Positions 26,151 to 35,817 of a DNA stretch of 64,000 nucleotides are shown here, one piece after another; positions within the stretch are counted from its first letter, which is position 1; every line of letters begins with the position of its first letter. The stretch is from Enterococcus hirae ATCC 9790 (GTDB lineage: Bacteria > Bacillota > Bacilli > Lactobacillales > Enterococcaceae), in assembly GCF_000271405.2 (NCBI RefSeq), contig NC_018081.1, forward strand, positions 358,856 through 422,855, in the 5' to 3' direction. The translations under genes were made by a program, and so were the position numbers. The notes under the pieces are model-generated. The model saw only the letters and a list, made by a program, of their open reading frames with translations, was not told the origin of the DNA and searched no databases.

Positions 26151-28508
26151 CGGATTGTTCCTGTTTTCTTTTTATCCGTTCCTCGGGATCAGTCGTGATT
26201 AATTCATATAATCTTGTGGTTGAATCAACGGTATTAGAAAAAGGCACGATTGCATGACCTGCACGTATCAACCCTGCACCTTTTGGCGGATGGATCAAGT
26301 GTTTTTGTTGTTGAGTAGAAAGACGAAAAAGAGTAGAAAGTTCGTCCAGATCACTTTTAGCCTGTTTTAGCATAATGATAAATTCAGTGTTGCTTAGCAT
26401 CCTCCGTGCTTTATCTGAAAGCAGTAACGTCTCCACATTTTGCGTGATCCCTGTAGGAATTGCTCCCCACTTTCGGATACGACTCCATAATTCAAAAAAA
26501 TAATTTTCACAGTAAGGATCATTTAGCATCAACTGCATTTCATCAATGTAAATCCACGTAGTGATCCCTCGATCCCGATTACGTACCACCCGATTCCATA
26601 CTTGCTCTAAAACCACCATCATCCCAAATGTTTTTAACTGACTTCCTAACTCTTTGGTGTTGTAGATGATAAAACGCTTATTTAACTCAATATTTGTCGT
26701 ATGGGAAAAAATCGCTAAAGAACCTTCAATATATAATTCTAAGTCTAATACTAGTGCCTGCGCTTCTTTTTCCGGCTGTTCTTTGAGCAACGTAAACCAT
26801 TCCTTCGCTAATGTTGGCATTTGCTTGTCCTGAGAATGAAAATAGTTAAAATAAGTCAAGCGAGTCACACGATCAATGATGGAACGTTGTGCGGAATTCA
26901 AACCCGATTGTCCACCGATCAAAGCTTCAAATGCTGTTAACAAAAAGTCGGATTTTAATTTTACTGGATCAACCTCCCCACTTAAATCATCTGTGATATC
27001 CAATAGATTGATAAATGTATCGGTATTTGGTGCAATTTTAACAATTTGCGCATCAAAAGTTTGCCCAATTAATGTATCTTCATCTTCAGGATCAATCGAG
27101 ATGATTTCGTCTGTTGGATTTTTTAGTAGTGTAGTAATTTCTTCATATTTTTTGGCTACCCCTTTTCCTGAGCCTGAACTACCTAAAATCATTCCACTTG
27201 GGGTATTCAACCGTTTCCGATTGATCCGAACTACATTTTTCGTTAGCTCATTCATTCCATAGTATTTACCCTCCTCGTGGTCAAGTTCTTGCGCAGTAAA
27301 TGGAATAAAAATAGCTGCACTTGCTGTAGTCAATGTTCGGCGGGTTGTTATCCAATTTTTTCCAAATGGAAGGACGGAGTTCATCCCTTCTAGTTGTAGA
27401 TAATCCAAATAATGAAAGCCACAACCATTTTTTCTGGCAATACTCAAAACTCGTTCGGCTATATCAGTCAATTTTTCTTTTGTGTTTGTTCTGAAATAGA
27501 CAAAAACCGAAACGAAAAATAAATTCTGTCCTTCTTTTAACAAATCATCTAATAATAAATTAGCTTCATTGATACTATTGGTTAATTCATATGGAATACT
27601 TGTATAAGGATCGTAGCCTTTTTGAGTTGCTTTTCTTTGAGCAGCGACTTTGTCTCCTTCCATATAGGCTTTTTTTATTTGAACCAGATGATTGGCTTGC
27701 TCAGCCCCGACTGGATCAATGTGGATCGATAACGTGATTTCTTCGGGTATTTCCATCAATTCTGCCATGAGTTTATCTGACAATCTAGCTGGATAGTCTT
27801 TTAGGTAAAGAATCTGGGCATATTCCTCATTGATTTCAAAATAGTTTTTCTTTTTAAAATTAAAACTGGAAGGAGCAATCACAGCTTTTGTTGAAAGATG
27901 ATTAAAGACTAAATCGGAATAGTTAAATTGAAAGTGTTCCGATGATTTCAACAACTGATTGACCAATTTTAGACGCTTTAAACCGTCTAATGGGTCAACC
28001 GTTGAGCCAATTTCTTCCAAATTTCCGATTAAATTCTTTTCGATTCGTCCCAATAATTGTTTTGCCTGCTCTAAGTGATTGGCTGGAGTACTGAAAGTCA
28101 AATAGTTTTCTTTTGTAAAACGATTCTCCCCTTCATTGATTTTTTGAAGAAGCATCTGATTGACTTCTTCACGATAGCTATCATGTTGATCGCCTTTACT
28201 CTCATAAAAAAGCTTATCCGTCATCTCATCAAGCTCAACTCTTTTTTTTAAGATCGTGATTGTTAGATGGATCGTATCATCAAGACTGTTCAATAGTTCA
28301 CCGTACCTTTGGAATATCAGCAATTGTTCATCTTGTTGAGCAATTTGATAATTCACATCTGAAAATCGAACACTTTTGGAATAATAATTAGGTACAATTT
28401 CACAAATGCCACTTTCAAACATTTTTTCATAACGCAACAAATCTTGGACATTACGCTTTGGCGCTAACTTTTTTTGATATTGCCCTCTTTTTTCTTTTGT
28501 TTTTGCAT
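26143..28508 (-). CDS. VirB4/PrgJ-like T4SS ATPase, N-terminus possibly frameshifted
   Basis: The uninterrupted standard frame is 765 residues from a TTG at 28440. Walker A is GSSGSGKG (420-427; the usual Ser/Thr after Lys is Gly) and Walker B IYIDEMQ (630-636), the VirB4 pattern. The open frame continues upstream with KKLAPKRNVQDL, a natural-looking extension, but no start codon is in frame. An ATG at 28508 lies one frame off and would join if the T7 run at 28469-28475 (A7 on the coding strand) had one more base, giving 788 residues. VirB4 energises channel assembly and transfer. It follows the PrgI-like gene closely. Confidence 0.8.
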
Positions 28509-28530
28509 CAAACGAATAAATTTTTTATTA

Positions 28531-28908
28531 TTAGTTTCCGTACTCAACTTGTTTTCTTTCGGCACGCTTACTCCTTTGACCCACCATGGCATTTGAATAC
28601 AACTCCTCTACAATAGGATAAGTATAATAATTCGCCAATTGAAAATAATTCCATCGAATCTGCACATACTTTTCTAAAGGTAAGTGATTAGGTGTCAGCC
28701 AGCCCACTGACAAGATAGGGGCACTGAGTACCATAAAAACGATCCCGATATCATCAATCGGATACTTCCAACTGACATAATTTAAAATGCCCAGAGGAAC
28801 GATCAAAAGCAACGTTACAACAGCAGAGATAAATTGTCTTAACGAAACGCCAAAAAACAATTTTTCTTGGTAGGTTAAAATTTCTTTTCGAATTGGTACT
28901 TCAATCAT
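28531..28908 (-). CDS. PrgI/VirB3-like membrane protein
   Basis: 125 residues with two hydrophobic helices (about 25-45 and 50-70) in a hairpin. It has the short N-terminal IEVPIRKEILTYQEKLFFG and the tail EKYVQIRWNY typical of the PrgI family of Gram-positive conjugation systems, the VirB3 equivalent that docks to VirB4. It sits directly ahead of the VirB4-like gene, as in pCF10 and Tn1549-type elements. Confidence 0.82.
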   Translation of the reverse strand: MIEVPIRKEILTYQEKLFFGVSLRQFISAVVTLLLIVPLGILNYVSWKYPIDDIGIVFMVLSAPILSVGWLTPNHLPLEKYVQIRWNYFQLANYYTYPIVEELYSNAMVGQRSKRAERKQVEYGN

Positions 28909-28941
28909 CGATTTTATTTCCCTCCAGTTAAAAATGATTCT

Positions 28942-29784
28942 CTAGGCAGTTGCAAGAATGATTTTTGCCCATTTATTGGTATAAAATAAACTAGCACATA
29001 ATGTTAGACAATTCCCTGATATCCCACTGATCACTGCAATCATTCCCTGTTTTTCATCAATTGAAAACACAGAATGTACGAGCAGTGGATAAAAACTTAA
29101 TATAATAAATAAGAGGATCCCTTGCAGGGAGGAAGCACAAACTAATTTCAAAAAATTTTTACCAATCGAACTAACTTCTTCATTAAGAAACGTCACAAGA
29201 GGTAATGGAGAAATGCTAAAATACAAATAAATTTCAAAAAAACGCATGAAAATAACCAGTTTTGTTAGCACACTTGTTAGTACGGAGAAAATCAACGGGA
29301 TCAACAAAATAATTAACAACGTAAGTTTTTCAAAAAAGCCCCAATGGTAGATTCCCTCAATCAATGAAAGAACATCAACAGCCTTACTTCCACCTTCTCG
29401 AATCCCAATTTGACTGATACCATTACTGATTGTTGTACTAATTTCAACGATCATATGGATAAATATTGTTAAATGGCGCATGATCAACAGGCTTACTCCT
29501 AATTTAAGAAAGAGCGGGAGGAACAACTCCATGCCACCAAAACCGGAATAATTTCCATAAATCTTTTGTGCCATTTGTTGAAACTCCAGCAATAGTAAAA
29601 AGCCTAGTACAGAATAAGCAATTGGTTTGATTACTCCATTCATAATTAACTCACTGTATTGATAGATATCAGGTAGATAGGTTTCTAGATTTTGTAGTAG
29701 CATATTTTTAGGGTCGTTTGAAAAATTTAATTGATCAGCAATTGTTTGCAGTAAAAATTTGATTGCACCGTCCAGCTTAGCCAC
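28942..29784 (-). CDS. VirB6/PrgH/TrbL-like polytopic channel protein
   Basis: 280 residues with about five or six membrane helices (near 52-68, 87-108, 150-172, 178-200, 215-240 and 250-275). The central FFEIYLYFSISPLPLVTFL is typical of the VirB6/TrbL-like family found next to PrgI and VirB4 in Gram-positive conjugative elements. It would form the inner-membrane channel. It starts four bases after the VirB2-like gene. Confidence 0.78.
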   Translation of the reverse strand: MAKLDGAIKFLLQTIADQLNFSNDPKNMLLQNLETYLPDIYQYSELIMNGVIKPIAYSVLGFLLLLEFQQMAQKIYGNYSGFGGMELFLPLFLKLGVSLLIMRHLTIFIHMIVEISTTISNGISQIGIREGGSKAVDVLSLIEGIYHWGFFEKLTLLIILLIPLIFSVLTSVLTKLVIFMRFFEIYLYFSISPLPLVTFLNEEVSSIGKNFLKLVCASSLQGILLFIILSFYPLLVHSVFSIDEKQGMIAVISGISGNCLTLCASLFYTNKWAKIILATA

Positions 29785-29788
29785 TTCC

Positions 29789-29992
29789 TTAGATTGAAAT
29801 AGTTGCTACCCAAGCGCCAGCTGCAACGATAACAGCCCCACCAACGATCTGAAAAAGAGCATTTTGCATTCCGGGACCATTATGTTCTTTGATAGCCGCG
29901 CCGAGTTGAATAATCCCCCATACAGTGAGCAGACTGCCAGAAGCAAGTACTCCTTTTGAAAACAACGACATCGCTTGCTCAAAATAGTCCAT
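29789..29992 (-). CDS. VirB2/PrgF-like small membrane protein (Maff2-type)
   Basis: 67 residues with two hydrophobic helices (about 14-33 and 46-65) joined by a short polar loop (KEHNGPGMQN), the size and layout of the VirB2-like Maff2/PrgF proteins encoded immediately before VirB6 in Gram-positive T4SS operons. Such proteins are thought to form a membrane or pilus-like subunit. Its neighbours are one and four bases away. Confidence 0.75.
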   Translation of the reverse strand: MDYFEQAMSLFSKGVLASGSLLTVWGIIQLGAAIKEHNGPGMQNALFQIVGGAVIVAAGAWVATISI

Positions 29993-29993
29993 A

Positions 29994-31691
29994 TTATTCT
30001 TTCTCCTTTTCTATCGCTTGTTGATTCATAATGGTTACTTGGTAACTAGCATGTACCCGCTCAAAAGAATCACTGATACTCAAACTGACAGTGTAAGTTC
30101 CTGGTTTGTTGACATCGACGTTTTCAGTCACTTCGACATCTGTTAAAGATAATGTTTCTTCTTTGTCGTAAACCTCAATTCCTGCTAGCGGATCAAATGC
30201 CTCTCCAATAGCTAGCACCTTATCGGCTATGCCTATAAATCGTGGTGGTTCATTGATGACCGTGATTTTCCCATAACCACTGGTTGTTTTGCCATTTGTA
30301 TCAGTGACTTTAAGAGGAAGCAAATATTTTCTTAATTTAGATGTATCGATCCGATTCCATGCTGCTTCATCTATTTCAATATTTAATCGTTCTAACGGAT
30401 CTTCTCGATCTGAAACAACCAGTTGTGCAAAATAATCTTCTTTCTTCAAAGCAGAGAAAACATTGACTTGAAGATCCGCCTGGATGATTTTAGGGGCTTC
30501 ATTCGTTACTTGTACGAGAAGTCGCCTCTCCTCTGCATATTTTCCATATCGATCTTGCACATTGCCAATCCTAAAGAAATATTTTCCTTCTTTATTGGAA
30601 TCAAAATTAGTTTCTAAGATATTGGTTTTAGTTAATGAGATATCTCCGTCTTCCCTATCCCAAGCTTTCACATAGTCGAAAATATTCAACTCTTGATTTA
30701 TCTGATGGTCAATCCATTCGGGTATATGGATTACCGGTGCATCATTTTCAATTTTGATAAACGCTTTCGTTTTCGCTTGAGCCCCATGTCGATCATTGAC
30801 AGAATAAAGCACCTCATAGCTTCCTTCTTTGTTGATATCTAGATTTGTTTCGACTTCAATCTTTGCGGTTAAATCCTCATCTTCTTGGTCCATTGCGGAT
30901 ACTCCTGCTAACAAATCAACTGGTACACCGATCTGCTGGTACATTGTCGTCTGCTTCAAGTTGATTTTCGGTAAGCTATTAACAAAAAAGTAGATGGTGG
31001 CATCTGTAAACATTCCTGCCGAGTCGGTGACACGGATCGTAAATTTTTGCTCGCCCAGCTTCGACGTGTCAATAAAATTATGTTTGACTGTGGGAAGAGC
31101 GTCGTTACCCATGAGAATCTCAAAATAGTCTGCTGGTTCAAATTTACTATATTGCTCAATGACCATGTAAGTGGATGCTAGTGAAATTTGTGGTTTCTGC
31201 CAAGTCGTTTGGTCACTCTCACGATTCTTTTCTTTTTCAATAGAAACTGGAGGGGCCTCATAGACTGGGGCTTGTTTACTATCCGCTCTTTCTTTTGAAG
31301 TTTCTAAAGTTGTGACTTCTGTTTTCTTTTTTTCTTTAGCAAAGGCAACGACTAATTGCGCTACCTCATGCTCTAGTTGTTGAAGTGGCAATTCCGTTCC
31401 CTCAGTTTTAGAACTAAAATAGTCAAATTGTTCCATGACTGCGATTGCCGGATCATGATCCTCTTCAAGAAAATAATGAGTGGGTATTTCTTCTTTTTCT
31501 AAGTTTTTTGTATCAATGATATTTGCTACTTGTTTTTGTTTACTTGCTACTGTTTTTTCCTGATTGTGACTTAGGTAGATGCTAGTAATTCCTGTGATAC
31601 TTCCACTGATAAAAAGGAACAAAAGTCCATATTTTATCCTGCCTAGATTCTTTTTCGATAACTGATCTACAACGATTGAACGTTTCACCAT
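29994..31691 (-). CDS. Membrane-anchored protein with about five Ig-like repeats
   Basis: 565 residues. A basic N-terminus and one membrane helix (about 21-41) precede a charged linker and then about five tandem Ig-like domains of 75-80 residues (roughly 167-242, 243-319, 320-395, 396-470, 471-555). Each carries variants of D-x-E-D, a Val-Asp-x-x-K-x-G-x-Y turn and an S-V-x-D-x-x-G strand, as in DUF5011/HYR-type stalk domains. With no sortase motif it is held by the N-terminal helix and probably projects through the wall. Its place right before the VirB2-like gene suggests a structural or mating-contact role. It is not a known prg counterpart. Confidence 0.7.
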   Translation of the reverse strand: MVKRSIVVDQLSKKNLGRIKYGLLFLFISGSITGITSIYLSHNQEKTVASKQKQVANIIDTKNLEKEEIPTHYFLEEDHDPAIAVMEQFDYFSSKTEGTELPLQQLEHEVAQLVVAFAKEKKKTEVTTLETSKERADSKQAPVYEAPPVSIEKEKNRESDQTTWQKPQISLASTYMVIEQYSKFEPADYFEILMGNDALPTVKHNFIDTSKLGEQKFTIRVTDSAGMFTDATIYFFVNSLPKINLKQTTMYQQIGVPVDLLAGVSAMDQEDEDLTAKIEVETNLDINKEGSYEVLYSVNDRHGAQAKTKAFIKIENDAPVIHIPEWIDHQINQELNIFDYVKAWDREDGDISLTKTNILETNFDSNKEGKYFFRIGNVQDRYGKYAEERRLLVQVTNEAPKIIQADLQVNVFSALKKEDYFAQLVVSDREDPLERLNIEIDEAAWNRIDTSKLRKYLLPLKVTDTNGKTTSGYGKITVINEPPRFIGIADKVLAIGEAFDPLAGIEVYDKEETLSLTDVEVTENVDVNKPGTYTVSLSISDSFERVHASYQVTIMNQQAIEKEKE

Positions 31692-31767
31692 TCTTTAGAC
31701 CATCCTTTCTTTTATCTTCTAAACACTTTGATCATACTTTTAGTAAAAATAAGCGAAATCAATTTTT

Positions 31768-34700
31768 TCACAACTTTACATGTTTCTGCTTTTTTTGAAG
31801 ATAAAGATAACTGCTAACGATAATAATCAAGCTCAATCCAAGAAGAACCATCTCCAGCGAACGTCGTTCATTCGTTTTTGGCAATATGCTTTGCTTTAAT
31901 AATAATTTTCTTTTTTAATGTAATTGTCTGATCTTTGTTCCTTAAATCATCCTCACGTCCTACTTCATTTTTTTGCTCTTCTTCGTAATATAAGACGTGG
32001 GTCGCTGTTAATTGATCGCTATCTTTGAGGATATTTGCCTTCAACTCAAGAAATACTTCAAATGTATCTTCTTTGTTCTTTGGAGTGTAAGTTGATGTCG
32101 CTTCACTGACCACTTCTCCTGTTTTCGTATTCTTATATTGCGTAAAAACAGTATAAGTGTGTCCGATTTCGATTGCCTCGCCTTTGACCCACACCACATC
32201 TTTCAACTGATTATCTACTGTTGGGTCAAGTGTTTTTTCGCCAGCAATATCGGTAAATAAAGAGGTCAACTCTAATGGTTCCCGTTCATTGTAGGCTTCA
32301 AGAACAAGTAGTTCGCCATCCTTTTCAACCGTGACAGAAAAATCCATTGGTTCTTCTAATAGTAAATAGCCTGCCAAAGGTTCCACTTCAACAAATTTAT
32401 AGTTGCCATAAGGTAGTGCCTCTACATTGATTTTCCCTTCTTTATCAGTCAAATATTTTTCAATTAAGGTTTCAGTCAATTCTCCATTTTCATCCGTTGC
32501 TATGTTGTATAAATGAAATGGGACATTTTCTAATGGTTGTTCATTCAACCGATCTCGTTTGATCAATTGGATATCTTGTCGAGCTAAGCGATTCGGAATT
32601 TCTAAACGAATCAAGGCATCCGCATTCTCTTCTGTGACACTAAAAATGAGTGGTTCTTCTAGTGGTACATATCCTTCTGGTGCTTTGATCTCATGGAGTT
32701 CATAGCGATCCACACCCCAAGGCAAACTTTCTGTGGTAATGATTTCGCCTTTGTCATTAGTTTCAAAAATCTCGGTCTGTTCCGTGTCATTTGGTCGCAC
32801 CATCGAAACAAATTCGCCTTCTCCTTCATTTGCCTAAGTATCAAAAATTTTGAACTGAGCGCCTGCGTAAGGTATGTTCTCGCCTGTTTCTTCATCCACT
32901 TTGATGATATGCAATCGAGATTCAATCACTTTATCTTCCAATAAAAAGAAATGGGTATAACCGTCTTCCGTGATCGTCACTTCAAATGGTTCGATCAATA
33001 AATAGCCATCCACACCTTGGGTTTCTTCAATGGTATAAGTGTCATAAGGTAGATTCTCAAACTTGAAATACCCGTTCTTACCAGTGACTTGGACATATTC
33101 TTGTCCAGTGGTGTGGGAAGTAGCTGTCAGTTCAACGCCTTCTAAAGGTGGCTTTACCCCCTGTTGCTCTTTCGCCAGTCTGGCAATTACTTCAAAAACG
33201 GTTTGAGGAATCAAGGGGCGTGAACCAAACTTATAGCCTTCTACATTTCCTTTGATGACTCGATCAGTCACCGTTTTACTGTGAAGCGCTACGGTTTCAT
33301 TTTGTCCAGCATACGTGAGGTTAACGGTATGTTTTGTATCATCCAAATTGTAGCCTTCTGGCGGTTCGATTTCTTGGAGATAATAGGTTCCTAACTTTAA
33401 TCCTTTCACCTCTGCTTGTGCTATGCCATTGACATCTTGCATCGTTAGTTTACTAATAGAAGTCCCATTCTTATCGGTTAATTCGTAAACAGCTCCTACC
33501 AATTGAGAAGCCCCTTGTGGTTTACTGCCTGTTTCTTCATCTTCTTTGATCACTTTGAGATTTGCTAGTTGCTCTTTATTATCTAAACTGATCGTGGTGG
33601 TCTCATTGGCTTTGATGGTCACTGTCTGAGGTGTGGCATTGAGGACATAGCCATTCGGTGCTTTGATTTCTTGTATCGTGACTTTTGTGTCGACTAACAA
33701 ATCATTCCAGGTAGCATAGCCATCAGAACCTGTAGTGATTTCTTTGGTTTTTCCATCAGACGTAGTAAAACGAAAAACGGCACCTGCCAATGGTTGCTTG
33801 GTCGTTTCATCTACTTTGCGTACACGGGCATTGCCGTTTTTTAAAACAGTTATGGTTAAAGAAATTTTTTTACGTTCATTTAATCTGCCAACCATCATAT
33901 TTTGGGTATATGGGTGTTGATAAATTAGCGGAACACCTTGAAAAGTAGAGGCAATATCATAGTCAAATTCAACTCGACTAGTCGCTTCTGCATTTTTGTT
34001 GGCAAGAATCGTTAATTGATTTCCTTTTTTAGAAATACTTAGTCCTTGTGAGACGAAAGATGGTAATGACTGATAATTACTAAAGGCATGGGTCGTGTCA
34101 GTTAAGGTGATACTTTCTCCAACTTTTAAGTTTATCGTTTGTTTGTCAAAAGAAGGTGATGTATAGAAATAATTGACATTTTTCATGACAGCAGATTTAA
34201 AGGTTTGATAGTCCGTCATCGAAAATACCCCTGAAATACTCAACGGTGTAATCCCTTGTTGTTCCCATGCCAAAATTTGAGTCATCAATTCTTTTTTCAA
34301 CGTGTGGCCCGAAACCATCAGCCCGTAATACTTAATCAAAGAAATTTTTTTCATCTGTTCAGTATTTCGCTCAGCGACTGTATAGCCAGAGTTATTTCCA
34401 AGATTAAGTGCAGCACCTGGTTCTATGCACAAGGCAATTTCATTGTTGATCCGTTTACCGTACCAGCCATATTCACGTACACCGTTCGATAAGCGAATAT
34501 CAATATTGGAGATATGAGCATTGGGGTCAACATAAATCGTTTGATTGTTTCGTTGGTGGGTTTGAGTTTCTCCTAAAGCAGCATGAATCGAGTGAGTGAT
34601 GTAATTCGAAAGAGTTGTCGTATATAATTTGCCGTCTTCAGTTTGAATCAACTGATTCTCTTGAAGAAAACTTATCTTACGATCGTCTTGATCTGTATTT

Positions 34701-34798
34701 TCTAAATTTCCTGCTAAAACAACAAGTGGTCGGCAAAACGAAACGGATAATAAATGAATGATCAAAAATATGCGTACAATTAACTGGTATTTTTTCAT
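31768..34798 (-). pseudogene. Thioester-domain, Cna-B-repeat LPXTG adhesin gene with amber codon and frameshift
   Basis: A 654-codon frame starts at 34798 with a signal peptide, then a thioester domain (Cys124 in ALCIEP and Gln174 in MTQILAW, the TQXA type) and SpaA/Cna-B repeats. It stops at a TAG at 32834-32836, but the same frame reads on (ANEGEGEF) into the 311-residue frame 31868-32803 with further Cna-B repeats. One base too many in the A6GA4 run (31906-31916) then ends that frame, while the next frame encodes LPKTN (31870-31884), a membrane helix and a basic tail to 31768. Without that base the length is exactly 1010 codons. A covalently binding surface adhesin of the mating system, likely inactive. 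Confidence 0.82.
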
Positions 34799-34894
34799 CG
34801 AAATTCTCCTGTTTTTTGATAATAAACCTGCTTATCTACAAAAGTTCTCTCATAAACATAGAATTACTACTGACACTAAAAATCAAAATATTCG

Positions 34895-35095
34895 CTACTG
34901 AATCAAGCGAATCACATATTCATTTTTAGTGCGGTCATACCTTAAAACGCCACTTTTTTGTATCTGATTGATCAATTTTGCTTTGTCTCCATTTGTCCAT
35001 CCATCTTGATGAACAAGTTGTTCATATTCACGCAAAGTAATCTGTTTTCTTTTACTACTACGCATAAAAGTTAATAATCGCTGGAGTTCTGTCAT
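34895..35095 (-). CDS. Small protein of the T4SS block, possible winged helix
   Basis: 66 residues from the ATG at 35095, ten bases after AAGGAG; a longer in-frame start has no ribosome-binding site. Helical first half, then DKAKLINQIQKSGVLRYDRTK and a final strand, which could be a small winged-helix DNA-binding fold and so a regulator of the operon. It stands just upstream of the adhesin gene. Not recognised further. Confidence 0.5.
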   Translation of the reverse strand: MTELQRLLTFMRSSKRKQITLREYEQLVHQDGWTNGDKAKLINQIQKSGVLRYDRTKNEYVIRLIQ

Positions 35096-35128
35096 CAAGT
35101 TGTCACTCCTTAAAAATTTTAAGGCCAC

Positions 35129-35434
35129 ACCATTTTTAGGATAAATGGAAACCTGACTTTTTTAGGAAAAAGCCAACCCATATCCTCACGGTCCTCGGAA
35201 AAAACATTACGTAAGAAATTTTTCTTCAAACCATTAATCACAGTTATCGGTTCCGTCCTCCGTGAGAGATTCTAGTCATACTTTTGCTGTTAGCATGCCA
35301 ACACTAACAGGACTGTCATTTAGTTGAGCATCGATAAAGATTGACAGCAAATCATCGTTATCAGTTAGATTGCTAACCAGTAATGATGCTCACATATAAC
35401 GTTTTCAACGAACAAATATGTTTTTTTGCAACGA
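35129..35434. other. Intergenic region rich in inverted repeats
   Basis: CTCACGG (35185-35191) pairs with CCGTGAG (35260-35266). GTTAGCA (35289-35295) pairs with TGCTAAC (35371-35377), enclosing CTGTCA/TGACAG (35313-35318 and 35342-35347). TGAGCATC (35325-35332) pairs with GATGCTCA (35385-35392) across the others, giving a pseudoknot or alternative folds. This could be a leader RNA or an oriT-like site. Confidence 0.4.
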
Positions 35435-35695
35435 CTAAACTTGCCAAGCTTTTACTTTCATTGGTCGTTCCACGTACTGTAAGTTTTGTTTTGTGTTCCT
35501 TCGTTTAGCAAAGATAAGACCGCCAGAAGAAACGGCTGTTTTTATTTGTGGATAAATCTTGTAGTCAGGTAATTCTTTTTTTGTCTCTTGATTGATAAAC
35601 TGTCCATTCCCTAAATTAGCCCACGTAGAACCATCAAATAATCGAATCGTTAGTGCTTTACTTCGAATTGCTTTTTTTGAACAGATTCGTAACAC
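35435..35695 (-). CDS. Small protein at the head of the T4SS block, unknown
   Basis: 86 residues from a GTG at 35695 with AGGAGGG six bases upstream. The composition is basic, with a beta-rich middle (IRLFDGSTWANLGNGQFI) and a C-terminal basic segment (AKRRNTKQ). No signal peptide or membrane helix. It may be a small cytosolic component or regulator of the downstream block. Unassigned. Confidence 0.5.
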   Translation of the reverse strand: MLRICSKKAIRSKALTIRLFDGSTWANLGNGQFINQETKKELPDYKIYPQIKTAVSSGGLIFAKRRNTKQNLQYVERPMKVKAWQV

Positions 35696-35751
35696 GTAAA
35701 TCCCTCCTCACTCTATAATTACGATTTATTTGCGATTCTTCCAAAAAAATA

Positions 35752-35787
35752 AAAGACATTGATCAACTTAAGTCAATCAATGTCTTT
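35752..35787 (-). terminator. Terminator of the rbs operon
   Basis: AAAGACATTGA (about 35752-35762) pairs with TCAATGTCTTT (35777-35787) and is followed on the minus strand by a T-rich run. Confidence 0.8.
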
Positions 35788-35817
35788 CAGTTCAGCTTAT
35801 TTTGTTTTGGGGAAGAG

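Larger units (their letters stand above)
22595..35695 (-). mobile_element. Conjugation-type (T4SS) gene block, no mobilisation genes seen
   Basis: Eleven or so genes, all on the minus strand, are inserted between gatD and the rbs operon. The core order adhesin, Ig-repeat protein, VirB2-, VirB6-, VirB3-, VirB4-, VirB1- and VirB8-like proteins parallels the prg transfer operon of pheromone plasmids. No relaxase, coupling ATPase, integrase or att repeat was found between the flanking core genes. It is either a decayed integrative element or a stand-alone surface apparatus. Confidence 0.6.

Noticed and set aside
28455..28500. Programmed -1 frameshift in the VirB4-like gene
   Set aside because: The A7 run could allow it, but there is no good slippery heptamer with a downstream stimulatory structure, and other homopolymer breaks in the window favour error or mutation.
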